From positions 62,001-126,000 of the forward strand of contig NZ_BJUK01000004.1 in assembly GCF_007989625.1 (NCBI RefSeq): 64,000 nucleotides of DNA, written 5' to 3'. The position numbers were made by a program, and so were the translations under genes. Positions 1 to 9,254 of this stretch are shown in pieces (position 1 is the stretch's first letter; each line of letters begins with the position of its first letter). Source of the stretch: Bisbaumannia pacifica (GTDB lineage: Bacteria; Pseudomonadota; Gammaproteobacteria; Pseudomonadales; Halomonadaceae). Under the pieces are notes generated by a model. The model had not been told where the DNA came from. It saw only the letters and a program-made list of their open reading frames with translations, and did no database searches.

Positions 1-177
1 CTGGTATGGCGGGAGTGGGTGGATGACAATGACACCGGGATCCTGGCCGACGACTTCAGCGACCGTGGCGTCTTCCTGCGCTTCGTGCTCAAGGGGCTCG
101 GTGGCGTGGGCGGCGATGCCGGCGGCTATTTCGAACAGGCGATTCCGGGCTATCGGCCGACCGACCTGTCGCTTTAA
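1..177 (+). CDS. lptD: LptD, C-terminal end (partial)
   Basis: The frame is open from base 1 to the TAA at 175-177 and gives the last 58 residues of LptD, the outer-membrane beta-barrel that, with LptE, inserts lipopolysaccharide into the outer leaflet. The stretch FLRFVLKGLGGVGG followed by a closing IPGYRPTDLSL resembles the usual LptD C-terminus. The start of the gene lies outside the window. The identification rests on this short tail and on the classical order lptD-surA-pdxA-rsmA-apaG-apaH that follows. Confidence 0.8.
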   Translation: MVWREWVDDNDTGILADDFSDRGVFLRFVLKGLGGVGGDAGGYFEQAIPGYRPTDLSL

Positions 178-249
178 GCCGCTGCCCGTCGCTAGGGAGC
201 CAGAGACGAGATTGGAATTTCGATGATCAAGACACTCAATGAGGTAGCT

Positions 250-1251
250 ATGCGCAGTCGTTTCTCCGCCACCCTGGGCGTGGCGTTGTCGCTGCTGGCC
301 CTGCCCGCAGCGGTCCAGGCCCAGAGCGCGTCCCTGGGGGATTTCCCGGCGCAGTCCGTCGAGCGCCAGGCGCTGGATCGGATCGTGGCGGTGGTCAACC
401 AGGGCGCCATCATGGACAGCGAGCTGGAGGCTCGCCTGGCCCAGGTGCGCGGCCAGTTGGCCGGGCGCGGCATTCAGGCCCCCGGCGAGGCGGCGCTGCG
501 CGAGCAGGTGCTGGAGCGCATGATCGTCGAGGAGATTCAGCTGCAGCGGGCCGAGGAGGCCAACCTCAGCGTCGACGAGACTGAACTCAATCGCGCCGTG
601 CGCAGCGTGGCCCAGAGCAATGGCATGGGCCTCGAGCAGTTCGCCGATGCCCTGGAGGCGGATGGCCTGAGCCTGGCCCAGGTGCGCGAGGACATTCGCC
701 GCGAGCTGCTGCTGCGCGAGCTGGTCCAGCGTGAGGTGGCCAGCCGCATCACCATCAGCGAGCGCGAGGTGGACCGCTTCCTCGAGCAGCAGGGCGAGGC
801 CGGCGACGTGCGCTATCGCCTGGGCCATATCCTGGTGGCCCTGCCCCAGTCGCCGAGCAGCGATCGGGTCCAGGCCGCCCAGCGCGAGGTGCGTCGCCTG
901 GCCGAGGAGCTGGCCGGCGGGGCGGATTTCGCCGCCCTGGCCGCCGCCCACTCCGACGGGGGACAGGCCCTGGAAGGCGGCGACCTGGGCTGGCGCGCCG
1001 CCGGCGAGCTGCCCAGCCTGTTCGTCGACGTGGTGCCGGGGCTCGCCGTGGGCGAGGTCAGCGAGCCGCTGCGCAGCCCCAGCGGCTTCCACTTGGTCAA
1101 GCTGGTGGAGCGCCAGGGCGGTCAGGGCATGGCCGCCGAGGCGCAGCGTCAGCAGGCCCGGGAGCGGCTCTTCCAGCGCAAGGTCAACGAGGAGATCGAG
1201 ACCTGGCTGCAGGAGATTCGCGGCCAGGCCTTCGTCGATGTGCGCCTCTGA
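250..1251 (+). CDS. surA: Periplasmic chaperone / peptidyl-prolyl isomerase SurA, single parvulin domain
   Basis: SurA escorts unfolded outer-membrane proteins across the periplasm. I chose ATG 250 over ATG 223 because GAGG lies just upstream and the product then starts directly with a signal peptide (MRSRFSATLGVALSLLALPA, cut near AVQA). The 333-residue product has an N-terminal chaperone region opening with the motif DRIVAVVNQGAIMDSEL. It has only one parvulin domain (about residues 185-285: GHILVAL, GGDLGWR, SGFHLVKL) and a C-terminal helix region. E. coli SurA is about 430 residues with two parvulin domains, so one is missing here. It sits between lptD and pdxA, with an 8-bp gap to pdxA. 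Confidence 0.93.
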   Translation: MRSRFSATLGVALSLLALPAAVQAQSASLGDFPAQSVERQALDRIVAVVNQGAIMDSELEARLAQVRGQLAGRGIQAPGEAALREQVLERMIVEEIQLQRAEEANLSVDETELNRAVRSVAQSNGMGLEQFADALEADGLSLAQVREDIRRELLLRELVQREVASRITISEREVDRFLEQQGEAGDVRYRLGHILVALPQSPSSDRVQAAQREVRRLAEELAGGADFAALAAAHSDGGQALEGGDLGWRAAGELPSLFVDVVPGLAVGEVSEPLRSPSGFHLVKLVERQGGQGMAAEAQRQQARERLFQRKVNEEIETWLQEIRGQAFVDVRL

Positions 1252-1258
1252 GGCGGCC

Positions 1259-2305
1259 ATGGGCGAGCCCGTCCTGGCCCTGACCTGCGGCGAGCCCGCC
1301 GGCATCGGTCCCGACCTGGCGCTGATGCTGGCCGCCGACCCGGCGCCCCTGCCGAGGCGCCCGGTGGCCATCGGCGACCCGGCCCTGCTCGCCGAGCGCG
1401 CCCGCCAGCTGGGCCTGGCGGTGCGGCTCCGCGAGCTGGCGCCCCACGAGGCCCCGGGGCCCCGGGTGGTCGGTGAGCTTGCCGTCTGGCCGGTGCCCCT
1501 GGCGGTACCCGTGACCGCGGGGCGGGTCGACCCGGCCAACGCCGACTATGTGCTGGCCTCCCTGGACCTGGCCATCGCCGCCTGTCGGGACGGCCGCGCC
1601 CAGGCGATGGTCACCGCCCCTTTGCACAAGGGGGCGATCATCGAGGGCGGGCACCCCGGCTTCACCGGCCATACCGAGTACCTGCGCGACGCCTGCGGCG
1701 TCGACGAGGTGGTGATGATGCTGGCCACCGACGCCGCCCTGCATGGCCGGGTGCTGGGTGAGGCCCAGTGCCCGCTGCGGGTGGCCCTGGCCACTACCCA
1801 CCTGCCCCTGCGCCAGGTGCCCGATGCCATCACCGCCGCCGGGCTGACCCGGGTGCTGCGGCGCCTGGCGGCCGGCCTGCGCCGCGACTTCGGCCTCGCC
1901 GCGCCGCGCATCCTGGTCTGCGGCCTCAACCCCCACGCCGGGGAGGACGGCCATCTGGGCCGCGAGGAGATCGAGGTGATCACCCCGACCCTGGAGGCGC
2001 TGCGCGGCGAGGGCCTCGACCTGGTGGGACCGCTGCCGGCGGACACCCTCTTCACCCCGCGGCATCTCGAGGGGGCCGACGCGGTGCTGGCCATGTATCA
2101 TGATCAGGGACTGGCGGTGCTCAAGTACGCCGGTTTCGGCCGCGGCGCCAATATCACCCTGGGCCTGCCGCTGGTGCGCACCTCGGTGGACCACGGCACC
2201 GCCCTGGACCTGGCCGGCAGCGGCCGCGCCGACCCCGGCAGCCTGCGGGTGGCCCTGGCCCTGGCGGCGCAGATGGCCGAGGCCCGCGCCCGTCGCCCGG
2301 CCTAG
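1259..2305 (+). CDS. pdxA: 4-hydroxythreonine-4-phosphate dehydrogenase PdxA
   Basis: PdxA oxidises 4-phosphohydroxy-L-threonine with NAD(P) during pyridoxal 5'-phosphate synthesis; the product then condenses with deoxyxylulose phosphate on PdxJ. The 348-residue cytosolic protein shows the family motifs in order: GEPAGIGPDL near the N-terminus, TAPLHKGAI and GFTGHTEYL (metal and substrate site), CGLNPHAGEDGHLG, and AMYHDQGL. The chosen ATG is 8 bp after the surA stop and gives the usual short N-terminus; a much longer upstream reading of this frame only overlaps surA. It is co-oriented with surA and rsmA and probably co-transcribed. Confidence 0.96.
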   Translation: MGEPVLALTCGEPAGIGPDLALMLAADPAPLPRRPVAIGDPALLAERARQLGLAVRLRELAPHEAPGPRVVGELAVWPVPLAVPVTAGRVDPANADYVLASLDLAIAACRDGRAQAMVTAPLHKGAIIEGGHPGFTGHTEYLRDACGVDEVVMMLATDAALHGRVLGEAQCPLRVALATTHLPLRQVPDAITAAGLTRVLRRLAAGLRRDFGLAAPRILVCGLNPHAGEDGHLGREEIEVITPTLEALRGEGLDLVGPLPADTLFTPRHLEGADAVLAMYHDQGLAVLKYAGFGRGANITLGLPLVRTSVDHGTALDLAGSGRADPGSLRVALALAAQMAEARARRPA

Positions 2306-2346
2306 CCGACACTCGACTCTTCTTGCAGCAAAGGATCCTAACGCGC

Positions 2347-3150
2347 ATGTCATCTCGACCCCCGATGCATCGGGCCCGTAAACGTTTCGGGCAGAACTTC
2401 CTGCGCGATGCCGGCATCATCTCGCGGATCGTCCGCGCCATCGGCCCGCGTTCCGGGGAGCGCCTGCTGGAGATCGGCCCCGGCCAGGGGGCGCTCACCG
2501 GCCCCCTGCTGGAGGCCGCCGGCGCCCTGGAGGTGATCGAGCTGGATCGCGACCTGATCCCCGGCCTGCGGGTGCAGTTCTTCAACTACCCCGATTTCGT
2601 GATCCACGAAGGCGACGCCCTCAAGTTCGACTTCCGCGCCCTGCGCCGTGAGGGACCGGCGCTGCGGGTGGTGGGTAACCTGCCCTACAACATCTCCACG
2701 CCCTTGATCGTGCACCTGCTCGGCGCCGGCGATGCCATCGCCGATATGCACTTCATGCTGCAGAAGGAGGTGGTGGAGCGCCTGGCCGCGAGCCCCGACA
2801 GCGCCGACTGGGGTCGCCTCTCGGTGATGGCCCAGTACTACTGCCGCGTCGACTCGCTGTTCGTGGTGCCGCCGGAGGCCTTCGTGCCACGCCCCAAGGT
2901 GGATTCGGCCATCGTGCGCCTGACTCCCCACGAGCGCCTGCCGCACCGGGCCCGCGACGAGGCGCTGCTCTTCGACCTGGTGCGCGAGGCCTTCGGCCAG
3001 CGACGCAAGACGCTGCGCAACAACCTCAAGGGGCGCATCTCCGCCGAGGCGCTGAGCGAGCTGGGCATCGACCCGGGTCGGCGTCCCCAGACCCTGAGCG
3101 TCGAGGAGTTCGTGCGCATCGCCAATTCCCTGGCCGAGGAGGGCGCTTGA
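2347..3150 (+). CDS. rsmA: 16S rRNA (adenine1518-N6/adenine1519-N6)-dimethyltransferase RsmA (KsgA)
   Basis: RsmA dimethylates two adjacent adenines in the 3' hairpin of 16S rRNA late in 30S assembly. The 267-residue protein has the family start (KRFGQNFLRD), SAM motif I (LEIGPGQGALTGPL), the acidic ELDRD, and the catalytic motif IV NLPYNIST. ATG 2347 is preceded by AGGA at a workable distance; TTG 2323 and ATG 2365 are less likely alternatives. The next gene, apaG, starts at the very end of this one, and rsmA-apaG-apaH coupling is conserved in gammaproteobacteria. Confidence 0.96.
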   Translation: MSSRPPMHRARKRFGQNFLRDAGIISRIVRAIGPRSGERLLEIGPGQGALTGPLLEAAGALEVIELDRDLIPGLRVQFFNYPDFVIHEGDALKFDFRALRREGPALRVVGNLPYNISTPLIVHLLGAGDAIADMHFMLQKEVVERLAASPDSADWGRLSVMAQYYCRVDSLFVVPPEAFVPRPKVDSAIVRLTPHERLPHRARDEALLFDLVREAFGQRRKTLRNNLKGRISAEALSELGIDPGRRPQTLSVEEFVRIANSLAEEGA

Positions 3151-3155
3151 AACCC

Positions 3156-3548
3156 ATGGGCGAGAGCGAGTCACTGACCCAGGCCATTCGTATCGACGTG
3201 GAGCCCAGCTTCCAGGCGGAGGAGTCGTCGCCGGCGGAACAGCGCTATGTGTTCAGCTACACCATCACCGTGCACAACCACTCCCGGCACAGCGTGCAGC
3301 TGCTGGCCCGCCACTGGAAGATCACCCAGGGCAGCGGCCAGGTCCAGGAGGTGCGTGGCAAGGGCGTGGTGGGCAAGCAGCCGCTGATCGGCCCCGGCCA
3401 GACCTTTCGCTACACCAGCCGAGCGGTACTGGATGGCCCGGTGGGGGTGATGGAGGGAGCCTATACCTGCATCGAGACCGCCACCCAGACCCACTTCGAG
3501 GTGCCCATCGCCCCCTTCCGGTTGGCCGGCCCCAACCAGGTCCACTGA
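3156..3548 (+). CDS. apaG: ApaG protein
   Basis: ApaG is a small beta-sandwich protein of about 125 residues whose precise role in bacteria is unsettled; it travels with rsmA and apaH. The 130-residue product has the typical core (YTITVHNHS, LLARHWKITQG, VRGKGVVGKQPLI, GVMEGAYTC). Two starts are possible: ATG 3156, or TTG 3147 overlapping the rsmA stop, which has a strong GGAGG only a few bases upstream. I keep the ATG, but the Shine-Dalgarno spacing is long for it, so the TTG start cannot be excluded. Confidence 0.93.
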   Translation: MGESESLTQAIRIDVEPSFQAEESSPAEQRYVFSYTITVHNHSRHSVQLLARHWKITQGSGQVQEVRGKGVVGKQPLIGPGQTFRYTSRAVLDGPVGVMEGAYTCIETATQTHFEVPIAPFRLAGPNQVH

Positions 3549-3569
3549 TCGACGGCGCCAGGAGCCACC

Positions 3570-4379
3570 ATGACCACCTATGCCATCGGCGACCTTCAGG
3601 GCTGTCACGACGAGTTCGTCGCGCTGCTGGAGCGCCTCTCCTTCGACCCGCGCCGTGACCGGCTGTGGCTGGCCGGCGACCTGGTCAATCGCGGCCCGGG
3701 CTCGCTGGCCTGCCTGCGCGAGGTGGCCGCCCTGGGCGAGGCCGCCCGGGTGGTGCTGGGCAACCATGATTTGCACCTGCTGGCGGTGGCCCGGGGCGAT
3801 GCCGGCCTCAAGCGCAGCGATACCCTGGACGCGATCCTCGCAGCCCCGGATCGCGAGGCGCTGCTCGACTGGCTGCAGTCCCGGCCGCTGCTGGTGCGTG
3901 GCGGCGAGGACGTCATGAGCCATGCCGGTCTGCCGCCCCACTGGTCGCTGGCCCGGGCCGAGGCCCTGGCCGCCGAGGTGAGCCAGGCCCTGGGGAGCGA
4001 GGCCAGCGGCGCCTTCCTGCGCGACATGTACGGCAACCGCCCGGCCTGCTGGCGGGATGACCTGGAGGGCATCGAACGGCTGCGGTTGATCGTCAATACC
4101 CTGACCCGCATGCGCTTCATCGATGCCCGGGGCTGCCTCGACTTCTCCGCCAAGGAGGGCCTCGACTCGGCGCCGCCGGGCTTCGCCCCCTGGTTCCAGT
4201 ACCCGCGCGGCGACGCGCCGCGCATCCTCTTCGGTCACTGGGCGGCCCTGGAGGGCCACACCCCCGGCAGCCGCGTCGATGCCCAGGCCCTGGACACCGG
4301 CTGCGTCTGGGGCGGCCACCTCACCGCCCTCGACCTGGCCAGCGGCGAACGCCATAGTGTCCCCAGCCGGCAGCGCTGA
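3570..4379 (+). CDS. apaH: Symmetrical bis(5'-nucleosyl)-tetraphosphatase ApaH
   Basis: ApaH splits diadenosine tetraphosphate into two ADP, and also removes Np4 caps from RNA. The 269-residue protein carries the calcineurin-type metal motifs [14 protein letters not shown] and GNHDLHLL near the N-terminus, and later SHAGLPP and FGHW. The ATG follows AGGAG at normal spacing, 21 bp after apaG. It is the last clear member of the surA-pdxA-rsmA-apaG-apaH block. Confidence 0.97.
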   Translation: MTTYAIGDLQGCHDEFVALLERLSFDPRRDRLWLAGDLVNRGPGSLACLREVAALGEAARVVLGNHDLHLLAVARGDAGLKRSDTLDAILAAPDREALLDWLQSRPLLVRGGEDVMSHAGLPPHWSLARAEALAAEVSQALGSEASGAFLRDMYGNRPACWRDDLEGIERLRLIVNTLTRMRFIDARGCLDFSAKEGLDSAPPGFAPWFQYPRGDAPRILFGHWAALEGHTPGSRVDAQALDTGCVWGGHLTALDLASGERHSVPSRQR

Positions 4380-4406
4380 CCTCTCCCCACGATTTTCGGA
4401 GTCACC

Positions 4407-4736
4407 ATGAACCAAGCCCCCTTCGAGCACCTCGACGTGGACACCCTGGCCGGCTGGCTGGCCGACCAGGCCCCCCTGACCCTGGTGGATATCCGCGACC
4501 CCCTGAGCTTCTCCCAGGGCCATATCCCCGGCAGCCGCCACCTGGACAACACCAGCGTGGCGGCCTTGCTGGAAGAGGCCCCCAGGGAGCGTCCCCTGGT
4601 GGTGGTCTGCTACCACGGCAACTCCAGCCAACAGGCCGCCGCCTGGCTGGGCGGCCAGGGCTATGAGCGGGTCTACAGCCTGGATGGCGGTTTCACCGAC
4701 TGGGCCGCCCGCCATCCCGAGCGGGTGGCGCGCTAG
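4407..4736 (+). CDS. glpE: Thiosulfate sulfurtransferase GlpE (single-domain rhodanese)
   Basis: GlpE transfers sulfane sulfur from thiosulfate to cyanide or dithiols. The 109-residue product is one rhodanese domain: substrate-side [20 protein letters not shown], then the active-site loop [13 protein letters not shown] with the catalytic Cys followed by the YHGNSS signature typical of GlpE. It lies 27 bp after apaH and its TAG is 2 bp before cca, so it is probably co-transcribed with both. No membrane or export signal is visible. Confidence 0.93.
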   Translation: MNQAPFEHLDVDTLAGWLADQAPLTLVDIRDPLSFSQGHIPGSRHLDNTSVAALLEEAPRERPLVVVCYHGNSSQQAAAWLGGQGYERVYSLDGGFTDWAARHPERVAR

Positions 4737-4738
4737 CC

Positions 4739-5887
4739 ATGGATGCCTTCCTCGAGGGCCTGGAGGTCTACTGCGTGGGCGGCGCGGTGCGCGACGCCCG
4801 CCTGGGCTGGCCGGTCACCGACCGCGACTGGGTGGTGGTGGGGGCGACCCCCGAGGCGATGCGCCGGCGCGGTTTCAGGCCGGTGGGCCGCGACTTCCCG
4901 GTGTTCCTGCACCCCGAGACCCATGAGGAGTACGCCCTGGCCCGCACCGAGCGCAAGGCCGGTCATGGCTACACCGGCTTCGTGGTGCATGCCAGCCCCG
5001 AGGTCACCCTGGAGGAGGACCTGGCGCGCCGCGACCTGACCATCAACGCCATGGCCGAGGCCCCGGACGGCCGCCTGGTGGACCCCTACGGCGGCCTGGC
5101 CGATCTCGAGGCGCATAGCCTGCGCCATGTCTCGCCGGCCTTCGTCGAGGACCCGCTGCGGGTGCTGCGCACGGCGCGTTTCCTGGCCCGCTACTGCGGC
5201 CTGGGCTTCACCATCGCCGAGGAGACCCGGGCGCTGATGAGCCGACTGGTGGCGGATGGCGAGCTGGCCCACCTGGTGGCGGAACGGGTCTGGGTCGAGA
5301 CCGAGAAGGCCCTCGGCGAGCCCCATCCCGAGGCCTATTTTCAGGCCCTACGGGCGTGCGGCGCCCTGGCGGTGTGGTGGCCGGAGCTGGCCGCCGATGA
5401 GGCGGCCCTGGACGCCGCCCTGGATCGCCTGCCGTGCCTGCCGGAGGATGACGCCGAACTCAGCCTGTGGCGCTGGGCGCGGCTCGTCGAGCACCTGGAC
5501 GACGACGAACGCGCCCGGCTCGGCGAACGCCTGCGGCTGCCCAAGGCCTATGCGGCCCTGGCCCGCCAGGCGGCGCTGACCCGGGCGCTATGGCAGGCCG
5601 CCGAGGCGGGGCCGCTGACGGCGGCACGGGTCCAGGCCTGGCTGGACGGGGTCGACGCCTGGCGCCGCCCGGAGCGGGTGCCGCCGCTGCTGGCACTGGT
5701 CAGCCTGGAGCATGCCGAGCTGGCCACCGACCTGTCGCTGGCCTGGCGCCTGGCCGGGCAGGTGGTGCCCAGGGCGCTGATGGAGGAAGGCTTCAAGGGC
5801 AAGGCCCTGGGCGAGGCCCTGGCCCGGCGCCGTCAGGAGGCGATCGCCGCGGCCCTGGCCGGCGAAGCGGGGGAGTCGACGGCTTAA
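4739..5887 (+). CDS. cca: CCA-adding tRNA nucleotidyltransferase
   Basis: This enzyme adds or repairs the 3'-CCA end of tRNAs. The 382-residue class II protein shows the nucleotidyltransferase head ([13 protein letters not shown], then DRDW as the metal-binding DxD-type motif), [10 protein letters not shown], the DP.GG turn and [14 protein letters not shown]. coli Cca is longer and ends with an HD phosphohydrolase domain; I see no HD motif in the C-terminal third here, so 2'-phosphatase and phosphodiesterase activities are probably absent. It overlaps the 3' end of convergent folK by 4 bp. Confidence 0.95.
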   Translation: MDAFLEGLEVYCVGGAVRDARLGWPVTDRDWVVVGATPEAMRRRGFRPVGRDFPVFLHPETHEEYALARTERKAGHGYTGFVVHASPEVTLEEDLARRDLTINAMAEAPDGRLVDPYGGLADLEAHSLRHVSPAFVEDPLRVLRTARFLARYCGLGFTIAEETRALMSRLVADGELAHLVAERVWVETEKALGEPHPEAYFQALRACGALAVWWPELAADEAALDAALDRLPCLPEDDAELSLWRWARLVEHLDDDERARLGERLRLPKAYAALARQAALTRALWQAAEAGPLTAARVQAWLDGVDAWRRPERVPPLLALVSLEHAELATDLSLAWRLAGQVVPRALMEEGFKGKALGEALARRRQEAIAAALAGEAGESTA

Positions 5888-6399
5888 TCCGGCCAGGAGA
5901 TCCGCCGGCCCCGCCAGGTAAAGTCCACCGGCCGCAGGCTCTGGTCGCGCTTGTCGAAGGCGGCCCAGAGCTCGTCGTAACGGCGGCCATCCCGCGGATG
6001 GCGCGCCGCGGGGAGTAGCTCGGCGAGGGGCCAGAGCACGAAGGCGTGGTGGAGGATCTCGTCCCGGGGCAGGGGCACGCCGTCATGCGTCCCGGTCAGC
6101 TCGCCCACCGTCAGCAGGTCGATATCCAGGGTTCGGGGGCTGAACTTGGGGCTGTCCTTGCGCCGCCCATGGGCGAACTCCAGGCGCTTGCACCAGGCCT
6201 GCAGCTCGCCCACCGAGGCGTCGCTGTCGAAGGCCACCACCAGGTTGTAGAAGTTGCGGCCATCCTCGAAGCCCACCGGTTCGCTGTCGAAGACCCGCGA
6301 GATCTCCAGCTCGCCGAAGGCCTCGGCCAGGGCATCCAGGCAGCGGCGCACATGGTGGTCGCGGTCGATATTGCTGCCGATGCTGGCGGTGACCCTCAT
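5884..6399 (-). CDS. folK: 2-amino-4-hydroxy-6-hydroxymethyldihydropteridine pyrophosphokinase FolK
   Basis: FolK (HPPK) moves pyrophosphate from ATP to hydroxymethyldihydropterin in folate synthesis. The 171-residue protein has the start [10 protein letters not shown], a central NFYNLVV, the catalytic loop [19 protein letters not shown], and [19 protein letters not shown]. Its ATG overlaps the end of folB by 4 bp, so the two folate genes form a translationally coupled pair. It converges on cca with a 4-bp overlap. Confidence 0.95.
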   Translation of the reverse strand: MRVTASIGSNIDRDHHVRRCLDALAEAFGELEISRVFDSEPVGFEDGRNFYNLVVAFDSDASVGELQAWCKRLEFAHGRRKDSPKFSPRTLDIDLLTVGELTGTHDGVPLPRDEILHHAFVLWPLAELLPAARHPRDGRRYDELWAAFDKRDQSLRPVDFTWRGRRISWPD

Positions 6400-6752
6400 G
6401 CCCGCTGCCCCCGCTCGATGGTTACGCCCACCGCCGCCGCCTGAGGCACGGCGCCGGGCTTGCGCACGGTCAGCCGCAGCCAGGGGATGCCGAACTCCGC
6501 ACGCAGGGTAGCGGCCAGGCGCTCGGCGAAGGTCTCCACCAGCTCGAAATCGTGGGCCGCGGCGAAGGCGGCGATGCGCTCGCTGATGGCGGCATAGTCC
6601 AGGGTCTGGCTCAGGTCGTCGCCGGCCGCCGCCGGACGGATATCGGTGGCCAGGGCCAGGTCCAGTAGCAGCCGCTGCTGGATGCTGCGTTCCCAGTCGT
6701 AGACGCCGATCACGGTGTCCACTGCGAGTGCCTCGATCAGCACGAGATCCAT
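6396..6752 (-). CDS. folB: Dihydroneopterin aldolase FolB
   Basis: FolB cleaves (and epimerises) dihydroneopterin to hydroxymethyldihydropterin, the substrate of the next gene's product, FolK. The 118-residue protein has the family landmarks IGVYDWER near the N-terminus, TLDYAAI, a helix ending in LVETFAERLA, and LTVRKPGAVP. It is the first gene of the folB-folK pair and is divergent from plsY across about 100 bp that must hold both promoters. Confidence 0.95.
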   Translation of the reverse strand: MDLVLIEALAVDTVIGVYDWERSIQQRLLLDLALATDIRPAAAGDDLSQTLDYAAISERIAAFAAAHDFELVETFAERLAATLRAEFGIPWLRLTVRKPGAVPQAAAVGVTIERGQRA

Positions 6753-6850
6753 TCCCTACCCCTGCCTTGGTCGTGGTGGTGTGGCAAAGGCTCGATTGTA
6801 CGCGACTCGCCAGGCAGAATCATGGTGTCGCCTCGCTTCGGGAACCGTTC

Positions 6851-7441
6851 ATGTCGTCCACGACACTGGCCCTGCTGCCCGCCCTGATGGGGCTAGGTTA
6901 CCTGTGCGGTTCCTGGCTGGGGTCGCTGACCGTCTGCCGCCTGGCCGGGGTGGGGGACCCCCGCTTCGCCGGCTCTCGCAATCCCGGCTTCTCCAATGTG
7001 CTGCGCCTGCATGGCATGCCCCTGGCCCTGGCCACCCTGGCCCTGGATGCCGGCAAGGGCATGCCGGTGCTATGGCTCGGCATGGCCCTGGGGCTGGCGC
7101 CCTGGGCCCTGGGGCTGGTGGGACTGGCGGTGCTGCTGGGGCACAGCTACCCGCTATGGCACCGCTTTCGCGGTGGCAAGGCGGTGGCCAGCGCCTTCGG
7201 CGTGCTGCTGGTGCTGGTGCCGCCGGTGGCGCTGCTCTGCGCCCTGTGCTGGGCCCTGCTGGCCTGGCGGGTACGTACCGCGGCGGTGGCCTCGCTGAGC
7301 AGTGCCCTACTGGCGCCCCTGGCCAGCCTGTGGCTGGCGCCGGACTACGCCCTGGTGGTCACCGGCTTCGCCCTGCTGGTGCTGGCCCGCCACTTCTGGA
7401 ACCTGCGGCGGCTGCGCAGCGGCGAGGAGCCAGGGCTCTAA
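6851..7441 (+). CDS. plsY: Acyl-phosphate:glycerol-3-phosphate acyltransferase PlsY
   Basis: PlsY is the inner-membrane acyltransferase that makes lysophosphatidate from acyl-phosphate, the first step in phospholipid synthesis. ATG 6851 starts the first membrane helix directly; longer readings run back over folB. The 196-residue product shows the three family motifs: GSLTVCRLAGVGDPRFAGS.NPG.SNVLR, LDAGKG, and GHSYPLWHRFRGGKAVA, with five or so hydrophobic segments. The divergent folB-plsY arrangement is common in gammaproteobacteria. Confidence 0.94.
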   Translation: MSSTTLALLPALMGLGYLCGSWLGSLTVCRLAGVGDPRFAGSRNPGFSNVLRLHGMPLALATLALDAGKGMPVLWLGMALGLAPWALGLVGLAVLLGHSYPLWHRFRGGKAVASAFGVLLVLVPPVALLCALCWALLAWRVRTAAVASLSSALLAPLASLWLAPDYALVVTGFALLVLARHFWNLRRLRSGEEPGL

Positions 7442-7494
7442 CGCTGGAAGCTGGAGGCCGGACTCCCACAACCCCCTTGGCCACTCAAGCTGAC

Positions 7495-7610
7495 TGTGGG
7501 AGCGCGGCTATGCCGCGCGATATCGCCCGCAGGGCGTTGGACGTTACCCAGGGCGACTTCGTCGCCCAATCGCCGAGACGTCGGACCGTCGGCATAGCCA
7601 AACTCCCACA
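7495..7610. repeat. Intergenic palindromic (REP-like) element, copy 1
   Basis: Bounded by TGTGGGAGC and the inverted CTCCCACA, this element contains hairpins such as GCGCGG/CCGCGC, GCCC/GGGC and GGCGACTTCGTCGCC. The same vocabulary recurs near 16.6, 21.7, 30.8, 33.1 and 53.7 kb. A flanking 28-bp stretch (7463-7490) reappears inverted around 30.8 kb. It lies in the gap between convergent plsY and tsaD and may help 3'-end formation. Confidence 0.8.
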
Positions 7611-7684
7611 ATAGCGAGCCGGAAATAGGCTATGTCGAGGCTTCACGCTGTTCTGAGGAGGCTCAGAATTCTAGCCGGCGGGCC

Positions 7685-8722
7685 TTAGTTGGTTTCAGGT
7701 GGGGTCAGGGTATCCATCGGCCAGCGGGGGCGGGCGGCGAAGACGCCAGGCTCGTCGCGTTCGCCGGCGAGCAGGCGCTGGGCGCCTACGTAGGCGATCA
7801 TGGCGCCGTTATCGGTGCAGAAGCGTCCCCGCGGGTAGTAGGCCCGGGCGTCGCGCTTGGCGCACTCGTGCTCCAGGCGCTCGCGCAGGCGCACATTGGC
7901 GCTGACCCCGCCGGCCACCACCAGGCGCTTGAGGCCGGTCTGGTCCAGGGCGCGGCGACACTTGATCACCAGGGTGTCCACCACCGCCTCCTCGAAGGCG
8001 CGGGCGATATCGGCGCGGGCCTGATCGTCCAGGGGGCCCTCCGCCTCGAAGGCGCGCAGGGTGGTCAGGGTATGGGTCTTGAGGCCGGAGAAGCTGAAGT
8101 CGAGGCCCGGGCGGTCGGTCATGGGCCGTGGGAAGCGCAGTCGCTTGGGGTCGCCCTGTTCCGCCAGCTTGGCCACCCGGGGGCCGCCCGGGTAGTCGAG
8201 GCCGAGCATCTTGGCGGCCTTGTCGAAGGCCTCGCCGGCGGCGTCGTCCACCGACTCCCCCAGCAGTTGGTAGCGGCCGATGCCCTGCACCTCCACCAAC
8301 TGGGTATGGCCGCCGGAGACCAGCAGCGCCACGAAGGGGAAGGCCGGGGGCTCGTCCTCCAGCATGGGGGCCAACAGGTGGCCCTCCATATGGTGCACGC
8401 CGAGCACCGGCCGCTCCAGCGCCAGGGCCAGGCCATGGGCGGTGGCGGCACCCACCATCAGGGCGCCGGCCAGCCCCGGGCCGGCGGTATAGGCGATGCC
8501 GTCCAGGTCGCCCCGGGTCAGGTTCGCCTCGGCGAGCACCTCGTCGACCAGCGGCAGCAGCTTGCGGGTATGGTCCCGGGACGCCAGCTCCGGCACCACG
8601 CCGCCGTAGTCGGCATGCATGGCCACCTGGCTGAAGAGGGCATCGGCCAGCAGGCCGTGCTCGGTATCATAGAGGGCGACGCCGGTCTCGTCGCAGGACG
8701 TCTCGATCCCCAGTACACGCAT
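7685..8722 (-). CDS. tsaD: tRNA N6-threonylcarbamoyladenosine transferase TsaD
   Basis: TsaD transfers the threonylcarbamoyl group to A37 of ANN-decoding tRNAs, together with TsaB, TsaE and TsaC. The 345-residue ASKHA-fold protein begins [14 protein letters not shown] and has the metal site HMEGH, the SGGHTQL loop, and [13 protein letters not shown] placed the start at 8722; a 50-residue upstream extension in frame has no family similarity and covers the promoter gap. It is divergent from rpsU, the standard tsaD/rpsU-dnaG-rpoD arrangement. Confidence 0.96.
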   Translation of the reverse strand: MRVLGIETSCDETGVALYDTEHGLLADALFSQVAMHADYGGVVPELASRDHTRKLLPLVDEVLAEANLTRGDLDGIAYTAGPGLAGALMVGAATAHGLALALERPVLGVHHMEGHLLAPMLEDEPPAFPFVALLVSGGHTQLVEVQGIGRYQLLGESVDDAAGEAFDKAAKMLGLDYPGGPRVAKLAEQGDPKRLRFPRPMTDRPGLDFSFSGLKTHTLTTLRAFEAEGPLDDQARADIARAFEEAVVDTLVIKCRRALDQTGLKRLVVAGGVSANVRLRERLEHECAKRDARAYYPRGRFCTDNGAMIAYVGAQRLLAGERDEPGVFAARPRWPMDTLTPPETN

Positions 8723-8794
8723 GATGGTCAAAGGCTCGCTGGCTCCAAAGAGGGGAGATATTCTACGCACTTGCCCGCGACGCGTCAGCGTCAT

Positions 8795-8823
8795 TTGCAA
8801 AGCCGGGTCACCACGTCTAGAAT
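8795..8823 (+). promoter_or_regulatory. Likely sigma-70 promoter of the rpsU-dnaG-rpoD operon
   Basis: TTGCAA at 8795-8800 and TAGAAT at 8818-8823 are separated by exactly 17 bp, a good sigma-70 match. It lies about 160 bp upstream of rpsU in the tsaD-rpsU divergent gap. The assignment is by pattern only. Confidence 0.6.
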
Positions 8824-8982
8824 ACTGTGCGCTGTAAGACTGGGTCGTGCACCCGGATTCCCGCTTCCCCACATTTGTCTGCTCACGGTCGTGTCTCGAC
8901 CGCGTCAGTGTCTGCGACGGAATCGAGTCCTCAGGGTGTGCGTATCATCCGAACTCATGATCCTAAGGTAGGTGAGTGCTTA

Positions 8983-9198
8983 ATGCCTTCTGTCAAAGTA
9001 CGTGACAACGAGCCGTTCGACGTCGCACTGCGTCGCTTCAAGCGTTCCTGCGAAAAAGCCGGTGTTCTCTCCGAAGTTCGCCGTCGCGAGCACTACGAGA
9101 AGCCGACTGCCGAGCGCAAGCGCAAGGCGGCTGCCGCCGTCAAGCGTCACGCCAAGAAGCTGCAGCGCGAGCGCAAGCGTTTCGAACGGCTGTACTGA
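8983..9198 (+). CDS. rpsU: 30S ribosomal protein bS21
   Basis: bS21 is a small basic protein at the anti-Shine-Dalgarno face of the 30S subunit, needed for efficient initiation. The 71-residue product matches the family nearly end to end (start [20 protein letters not shown], central [13 protein letters not shown], lysine/arginine-rich tail). A GGTGAG Shine-Dalgarno precedes the ATG. A terminator hairpin follows, which in other gammaproteobacteria limits read-through from rpsU into dnaG and so sets the ratio of the three products. Confidence 0.98.
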   Translation: MPSVKVRDNEPFDVALRRFKRSCEKAGVLSEVRRREHYEKPTAERKRKAAAAVKRHAKKLQRERKRFERLY

Positions 9199-9254
9199 TC
9201 CGTACTGGGGGCGATGAGGGCGCCTGGCGCACATCGTCCCGGAGGGATGCCAAG

